From the NCBI RefSeq assembly GCF_000246855.1, contig NC_016609.1, positions 6,770,744 to 6,834,743 of the forward strand: DNA of 64,000 nt, read 5' to 3'. How positions within the stretch are numbered: the first letter of the stretch is position 1; each line of letters opens with the position of its first letter. The notes beneath the pieces were generated by a model. The model was not told where the DNA came from and made no database searches. It saw nothing but the letters and a program-made list of their open reading frames with translations. The translations under genes were made by a program, and so were the position numbers. The DNA is from Niastella koreensis GR20-10. GTDB taxonomy: Bacteria > Bacteroidota > Bacteroidia > Chitinophagales > Chitinophagaceae. Shown one piece after another: positions 59,690 through 64,000 of this stretch.

Positions 59690-59721
59690 AAAATGCCCCA
59701 CTACAGTAGTGAGGCATTTTT
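59690..59721 (-). terminator. Terminator of the MG2/TonB-plug protein gene
   Basis: AATGCCCCACTA and TAGTGAGGCATT pair (one G-T on the minus strand) with A and T runs on both sides; it lies 20 bp past the stop at 59741 and can act in both directions. Confidence 0.8.
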
Positions 59722-59740
59722 ATTATATCTAAGTAACTTA

Positions 59741-62236
59741 TTACTCTATTATCTTCTCCACCCTCGTCAGCTGCCCTTCTTCATTCATTCCTTCCAGGAT
59801 AATGCGAATGCGTTTTGATACATCGTTATTATAGAAGGTGATGGTTACTTTATGATTGTTCTTATCGAACAGCAGATATGGCTGCCAGAACAGGGTAGGA
59901 CGAATATCGGGCAGATCGGCATTGGTTACTTCCTTGCTGTAATCGGGCGAATAAAACTCTTTGGGCACTGCATAACCGGTCAGTTTGCTTTTATCGAGCC
60001 CGCCAATGTTGGAAGTATTGGAAGAAACATCACCACCCTTCTTGGTATAGATGGCAATGGCACCGCCGGCGCCACCACCCATTGCGCCAAAGAACGGGGG
60101 ACGGAATGCTTTTACATACGCAATATCGGTAACCGGGATGTTTTCAATAGCTGTCACATCAACCGGCATTTCATTTAAGAACAGAGAGGGTGTAGCGCCC
60201 CGCCACTGTAATGTTGTTTGGCCCCCGGTAGAGATCTGCAAACCAGCCACCCGGCCTTGCAGGTAAGTAAAGATGTTCATAGCACCCAATGCCGACACAT
60301 CATCTGTAAGGTCGAATGTGGTAGCATCGCCGCCAGTAAACAAGCCACTGGCATATTTCTCATCCATTATTTGTTGCTTCGATTTCGTTCTCGCCTTTAC
60401 CGTAACGGCTTCCAGGGTTTTTACTTTTTTCTCCAGCTCAGGTTTTAACCGTTCTGCTTCGAGGGCAAAGTATTTACCCCGGTTTAACAGGCTGGTATCA
60501 ATGGGCATGGGTACGCGCCAGGCCGAATCGGGTTTTACGCCGGCAGGGCTCTTATGCGTGCCGTTGCTGAAGTTAACAACCGATTTATTTGCGAGGAATT
60601 TGTTGTTGTTAAACTGGTAAAACACACTCACCGTATCAAAGAACACCAGTCCATCCTGTTGAAATTTACCCGTTGAATCAATTGACAAAAAGAACAACTG
60701 ACGCGAAGAGTCTTTTGCCTGCAGAAACACGTTGATCTGTGTATTCTTCGGCACCTGGTTGGGCTGCACCCCGGTTAGGGTGGCGCTGAGCGATAAATAA
60801 TTTTCGCGTGGGAACTTTATAACGGGCAATTTACCTGCGGCCAGGTCGTCCCATTTAAAGCGGCGCCAGCCATTGGTAAGCATTACGAGGTCGAGGTGTG
60901 AACGAACCGTATCGTCGTTACCAGTTAAATAATAATAAGGATTGTGTATATAACCATGCAGGTCGCCGCTTAACAACAAATGCGACACAATGTTATCGGC
61001 ATCGGGATCGGATTTGGTTAATCCGGCATCGGTAACCGAAATACTCAGGTTCGACTTCAGCGTATCGGGCACATCTATCACCAGGGTATTTTTTGCGCGG
61101 CGGTCGGTGCTCTTTGCAACAGGCACTACTTTGGTAGTAAAGAAGTAGTCTTCTTTGTTTACGAAGTTAATCCGTTCTGCAACCGGCTTCCAGTTCGCAT
61201 CGAACAGGGTCATCTGTAACATACCGGTGGGAATGCCTTCAAGGGGAATGGACCCGCTCACCATAAAATTCTGCGTCAGGTTCAGGCGCGCTTTATAAAC
61301 CACCTGTGAGTTGAAATAACCCAGCAGGTACAGGGTTTTTAATTCGTCCGTAGCATCCAGTGACCGTCTAATTATAAATGCCTCGCGGCTACCGGTAGGA
61401 GCGCATTGCAGCGTTACGCCAGTTTGTTTGGCCGGAGGTAAGCTTGTTTTATGCGTTTGCTTTTTTTCATCTGTCCATTCAGCCGTATAGGTCTTACCGG
61501 CCTGTGGTTCCAGGGTAAAACGCCCCATGCCATCGTGAACAGTACCAAAGTTGGCTACAGTGGCGCCTGAGTTATCCTTCACAACACCCTCAGCAGAAAC
61601 CGGCAATCCGAATTCGTCGGTTACCTTAACCGCCACTACCGATTCAAGCCCCGTAACCAGATCGCCGCCCTCAGGGAAAAACCGCAGGGTTACCATTGAC
61701 GAAGGGTTACTATTGGCAGCCGCCGTGGCGGCGGGTTGTTTAGCAGTACCGGTTTGTTTGGCCCCGCCCGTGGTTGCGGCTGTAGCTGCCGGTGCAACGG
61801 CAACGGTCTTGTTCAGTATACGAATGGTTTTGCTGAAAAGAAAAGTGGTATCAAAATTCAGCATCCAGGTTGTATATGCCCTGAAAACAATGGTAGGGGG
61901 TAAATTGGCCGGCAGGTCAAAACTCCCGGCAGAAGAGCCTTCATAAACAGGCAGGATCTTCTGTTGTAACACCTTGCCCGATTGATCGAGCAGCTCGGCA
62001 TAAAAGTTTTTGCTTATGGGAGATGGCACAATGCCTGCAAACAGGTACGATTTAAACCAGATGGTTTCACCGGTATTGTAAGCCGGTTTATCAAAGTGAA
62101 CATAGATCTTTTCCTGCGGGTATCTTTCCCCGTACAGATTTATCATGGAATCGATCTGTTGAGCATAGCCGGCCCTTATACCGGAAAAAATTAAAGCCAG
62201 AGCAATCAGGGATCTATAAAAACGGGTGCAATTCAT
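59741..62236 (-). CDS. Exported MG2-domain protein with a TonB-receptor plug-like C-terminus
   Basis: 831 residues, signal peptide ending GIRAGYAQ. KIYVHFDKPAYNTGETIWFKSYL (in part) is the MG2/alpha2-macroglobulin-like strand pattern, followed by further beta-sandwich modules. An Ala/Thr-rich linker occupies about residues 145-175. Near the C-terminus FTYLQGRVAGLQIS and SLFLNEMPVDVTAIENIPVTDIAYVKAFRPPFFGAMGGGAGGAIAIYTKKG (in sections) match the plug domain of TonB-dependent receptors, without any barrel. Outer-membrane or periplasmic; likely binds a partner of the secretion or uptake machinery. Function unknown. Confidence 0.75.
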   Translation of the reverse strand: MNCTRFYRSLIALALIFSGIRAGYAQQIDSMINLYGERYPQEKIYVHFDKPAYNTGETIWFKSYLFAGIVPSPISKNFYAELLDQSGKVLQQKILPVYEGSSAGSFDLPANLPPTIVFRAYTTWMLNFDTTFLFSKTIRILNKTVAVAPAATAATTGGAKQTGTAKQPAATAAANSNPSSMVTLRFFPEGGDLVTGLESVVAVKVTDEFGLPVSAEGVVKDNSGATVANFGTVHDGMGRFTLEPQAGKTYTAEWTDEKKQTHKTSLPPAKQTGVTLQCAPTGSREAFIIRRSLDATDELKTLYLLGYFNSQVVYKARLNLTQNFMVSGSIPLEGIPTGMLQMTLFDANWKPVAERINFVNKEDYFFTTKVVPVAKSTDRRAKNTLVIDVPDTLKSNLSISVTDAGLTKSDPDADNIVSHLLLSGDLHGYIHNPYYYLTGNDDTVRSHLDLVMLTNGWRRFKWDDLAAGKLPVIKFPRENYLSLSATLTGVQPNQVPKNTQINVFLQAKDSSRQLFFLSIDSTGKFQQDGLVFFDTVSVFYQFNNNKFLANKSVVNFSNGTHKSPAGVKPDSAWRVPMPIDTSLLNRGKYFALEAERLKPELEKKVKTLEAVTVKARTKSKQQIMDEKYASGLFTGGDATTFDLTDDVSALGAMNIFTYLQGRVAGLQISTGGQTTLQWRGATPSLFLNEMPVDVTAIENIPVTDIAYVKAFRPPFFGAMGGGAGGAIAIYTKKGGDVSSNTSNIGGLDKSKLTGYAVPKEFYSPDYSKEVTNADLPDIRPTLFWQPYLLFDKNNHKVTITFYNNDVSKRIRIILEGMNEEGQLTRVEKIIE

Positions 62237-62379
62237 GGGGCAATTTAACGTTTAACAAATTAATGGCTTTCATAGCTTAAAATTGATAAAAATTTGTCTA
62301 TGAAATGTTAAAGAAACCCTCATATTAGGACTTTTTAATCTGGATTGCCGTGTAGTTGGCGGTATTTCACATTTTCATT

Positions 62380-62500
62380 GGCAGACGGCAGACGGCAGAA
62401 ATGAAAGGCAGTGGCCAGTAGGCAAAGGGCAGTAGTGAAAAAGGCAAAGGGCAAAAGGCAGAAAACAGCCGCAAGCCGCAAGCTACAAGCAATACACTTC
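62380..62500. repeat. GGCAGAC/GGCAAAG heptamers and GCAAGCCGC words
   Basis: TTGGCAGACGGCAGACGGCA, then AAAGGCAGTGGCCAGTAGGC and AAAGGGCAGTAGTG continue as 7-bp units to 62463; CAGCCGCAAGCCGCAAGCTA follows. These repeats are the main content of the 398-bp gap 62237-62634, together with the hairpin at 62591. Confidence 0.75.
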
Positions 62501-62590
62501 TGCGCGGTGGTCAGCAATAAATTTCAGGAGGGGCAAGTTTTCTAATTAATCTGCCGTGTCGCCAGCCCAAGCCAACACTTGCGGTCGGCA

Positions 62591-62616
62591 TCCCGACAAG
62601 CGAAGCTTCGTCGGGA
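62591..62616. repeat. Perfect hairpin in the thioesterase 3' spacer
   Basis: TCCCGAC (62591-62597) pairs with GTCGGGA (62610-62616), and GAAGCTTC lies in the loop as a palindrome. There is no T run, so this is a structural repeat rather than a classical terminator. Confidence 0.6.
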
Positions 62617-62626
62617 CTCACCACTT

Positions 62627-62647
62627 ACTACTCACTACTCACTACTC
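62627..62647. repeat. Three ACTACTC heptamers overlapping the thioesterase 3' end
   Basis: ACTACTC is repeated three times in tandem and continues with AC. Read on the minus strand this is GTGAGTAGTGAGTAG, which encodes the last residues V-S-S-E and the stop of the thioesterase. Confidence 0.8.
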
Positions 62648-63027
62648 ACAATAGGCACCGGTCTTTTATGTTCGTCCACGGCTACCAGGGTAAATGTGCC
62701 GCTGATAGCTCTTTCCCGGCCATCTGAATACATTTCTTCAATGTATATTTCAACCAGCACCCGCACACTGCTTTTACCGGTATGAATAACCTTGCCAATC
62801 AGTTCAATGATGGTGCCTGCGGGTATGGGCCGGGTAAAATCAATTTTATCTGAGGAAACTGTTACCATGCGTTTGCGGGCAAAACGGGTGGCGCAAATAA
62901 ACGCAACTTCATCCATCAAGGCCATGGCTGTGCCGCCAAATAAGGTATCGTAATGGTTAGTGGTGTTGGGAAATACGGCTTTGAATATTCTTGTTTCTGA
63001 TTGTTTAATTTTTTCCTCTATCGTCAT
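62635..63027 (-). CDS. Acyl-CoA thioesterase (hotdog fold, YciA/ACOT type)
   Basis: 130 residues. VFPNTTNHYDTLFGGTAMALMDEVAFICATRFA (in sections) is the hotdog active-site helix with the catalytic Asp, and VTVSSDKIDFTRPIPAGTIIEL the following strands. Hydrolyses acyl-CoAs in the cytosol; chain-length preference unknown. The last four codons and the stop come from a heptamer repeat that has run into the gene. Confidence 0.85.
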   Translation of the reverse strand: MTIEEKIKQSETRIFKAVFPNTTNHYDTLFGGTAMALMDEVAFICATRFARKRMVTVSSDKIDFTRPIPAGTIIELIGKVIHTGKSSVRVLVEIYIEEMYSDGRERAISGTFTLVAVDEHKRPVPIVSSE

Positions 63028-63051
63028 TTGTAACTATTGTTATAAGAAAAG

Positions 63052-63111
63052 GTTACAGGTTACAAGTGCCAGGTTACAGGGAAAAAGCCCCTGCAACCTG
63101 AAACCTGTAAC
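63052..63111. repeat. Long imperfect inverted repeat between metE and the thioesterase gene
   Basis: GTTACAGGTT (63052-63061) pairs perfectly with AACCTGTAAC (63102-63111), and CAGGTTACAGGG (63070-63081) with CCCTGCAACCTG (63089-63100) with one mismatch, around GAAAAAGC. Each arm consists of a repeated AGGTTACA word. It may end metE transcription although no long T run follows. Confidence 0.65.
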
Positions 63112-63138
63112 TGAAACTTTAAATGAAAATGCTTCTAT

Positions 63139-64000
63139 TTAAACCAATGCTGGTTCTTCTGCTTTCTCCCTTGCCTGCTGAGCAGCCTGCACCATGTTCT
63201 TCAGGGCGGCAATGGTTTCCGTCCAGCGGCGGGTTTTTAATCCGCAGTCGGGATTAACCCATAGATTTTTAACCGGTAATAAAGCGGCTGCTTTTTCCAG
63301 TAAATGGGTCATCTCTTCTACTGTGGGTACCCGTGGAGAGTGAATGTCGTATACGCCGGGCCCAATTTCATTAGGGTATTTGAATCGGGCAAAAGCTTCC
63401 AGCAACTCCATTTGCGAGCGGCTTGTTTCAATGGTAATTACATCGGCATCCATTTTGGCAATGTGCTCCATAATATCATTGAACTCGCTATAACACATAT
63501 GGGTATGTATCTGGGTTTCATCCTTCACTCCACTGGCCGACAAGCGGAATGCTTTTACCGCCCATTCCAGATAAGCCGGACCGTCTTTCTTTCTCAATGG
63601 CAACCCTTCCCTGATAGCCGGCTCATCTATCTGAATTACTTTAATGCCTGCTTTTTCCAGGGCCACCACTTCATCTCTTATGGCCAGCGCTATTTGAAAA
63701 GCCGTTTGCCATCTCGGCTGATCGTCCCGTACAAACGACCATTGCAAAATGGTTACGGGGCCGGTAAGCATGCCTTTCATCAGCCTGTTGGTTTGCGCCT
63801 GGGCAAAGGTGCTCCACCGAACGGTCATATCAGCGGTTCTGCTTACATCGCCTGCAATTACCGGTGGTTTCACACATCGGCTGCCATAGCTTTGTACCCA
63901 GCCGTTCTTTGTGAATACGTACCCTTCCAGCTGTTCGCCAAAATATTCCACCATGTCGTTGCGCTCAAACTCGCCATGCACCAGTACATCCAACCCGATC
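63139..64000 (-). CDS. metE: Cobalamin-independent methionine synthase, C-terminal part (cut by window edge)
   Basis: The frame is open to the window end and gives 286 residues of an enzyme of about 760. All zinc ligands of MetE are visible: His and Cys in [12 protein letters not shown], Glu in [12 protein letters not shown] and Cys in [30 protein letters not shown] is the conserved start of the C-terminal barrel core. It transfers the methyl group from methyl-tetrahydropteroyl-glutamate to homocysteine. The 5' part lies beyond 64,000. Confidence 0.95.
   Translation of the reverse strand, partial: IGLDVLVHGEFERNDMVEYFGEQLEGYVFTKNGWVQSYGSRCVKPPVIAGDVSRTADMTVRWSTFAQAQTNRLMKGMLTGPVTILQWSFVRDDQPRWQTAFQIALAIRDEVVALEKAGIKVIQIDEPAIREGLPLRKKDGPAYLEWAVKAFRLSASGVKDETQIHTHMCYSEFNDIMEHIAKMDADVITIETSRSQMELLEAFARFKYPNEIGPGVYDIHSPRVPTVEEMTHLLEKAAALLPVKNLWVNPDCGLKTRRWTETIAALKNMVQAAQQAREKAEEPALV

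Overview
The window looks like a chromosomal segment of a Bacteroidota bacterium, probably of the Chitinophagaceae (Chitinophaga or Niastella type). Protein style supports this: short RsmI, LytS/LytTR pairs, secreted carboxypeptidase-regulatory and TonB-plug proteins, PepSY-like and DUF922 proteins. So do promoters of the TAnnTTTG (-7) type with very short leaders. The assignment rests on family resemblance only; no database was searched and no rRNA gene is present.

Bases 1 to about 13,000 form an accessory, visibly A/T-rich island. It holds a cut-off gene, a small unknown gene, a nuclease-STAND (NACHT-like) NTPase, a phospholipase-D/SNF2 helicase, a decayed tyrosine recombinase, a 590-residue protein with a HEPN-like RNKFAH motif, a fragment of a secreted protein and several small orphan genes of immunity-gene style. 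It ends in a zone with a tRNA-like 5' fragment and a roughly 70-bp imperfect direct repeat that carries a terminator. This is the architecture of a defence island next to an old integration site.

Bases 13,025 to 17,687 hold an Asp/Glu-racemase-like protein, then an unusual minus-strand cluster: an ATP-grasp protein, a P-loop NMP-kinase-like protein, and a 771-residue fusion of class I HMG-CoA reductase to an APH/choline-kinase-like kinase. Reductase and P-loop kinase genes are 1 bp apart. This is the best candidate here for an undescribed pathway; a mevalonate-to-diphosphate route without GHMP kinases is one testable reading.

Bases 17,779 to 29,600 are mixed: a DUF1905/YdeI-like protein, an outer-membrane-like protein, a TPR protein, a DUF1223/hydrolase/Ohr operon opposite a LytS/LytTR system, an HxlR/SDR divergent pair with a palindromic operator, two lipoproteins and a frameshifted WG-repeat gene. 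A striking array of 11-bp units arranged as an inverted repeat lies at 29,663-29,764.

Bases 29,899 to 64,000 are mostly housekeeping: gltA, an LptF/G permease, tgt, a GT2 glycosyltransferase, rsmG, a NarL-type regulator, an M1 peptidase, rsmI, purS, pssA, aminopeptidase P, pckA, a deoxynucleoside kinase, trpS, gatC, two LolD/MacB-type ATPases, a PduO-type adenosyltransferase, fabI, recN, a zinc-ribbon coiled-coil protein, a Nif3-family protein, an MG2/TonB-plug protein, a thioesterase and the 3' end of metE.

From about 29,700 onward the spacers are filled with degenerate tandem words of 7 to 9 bp in several families (TTAGCACA-like, GGCAGAA-like, GTTGACAAG/GTTGATA-like, CTTTAAA-like, GCTTGCAGC-like). 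In at least five genes these repeats supply the stop codon. I did not see such repeats in the 5' island.
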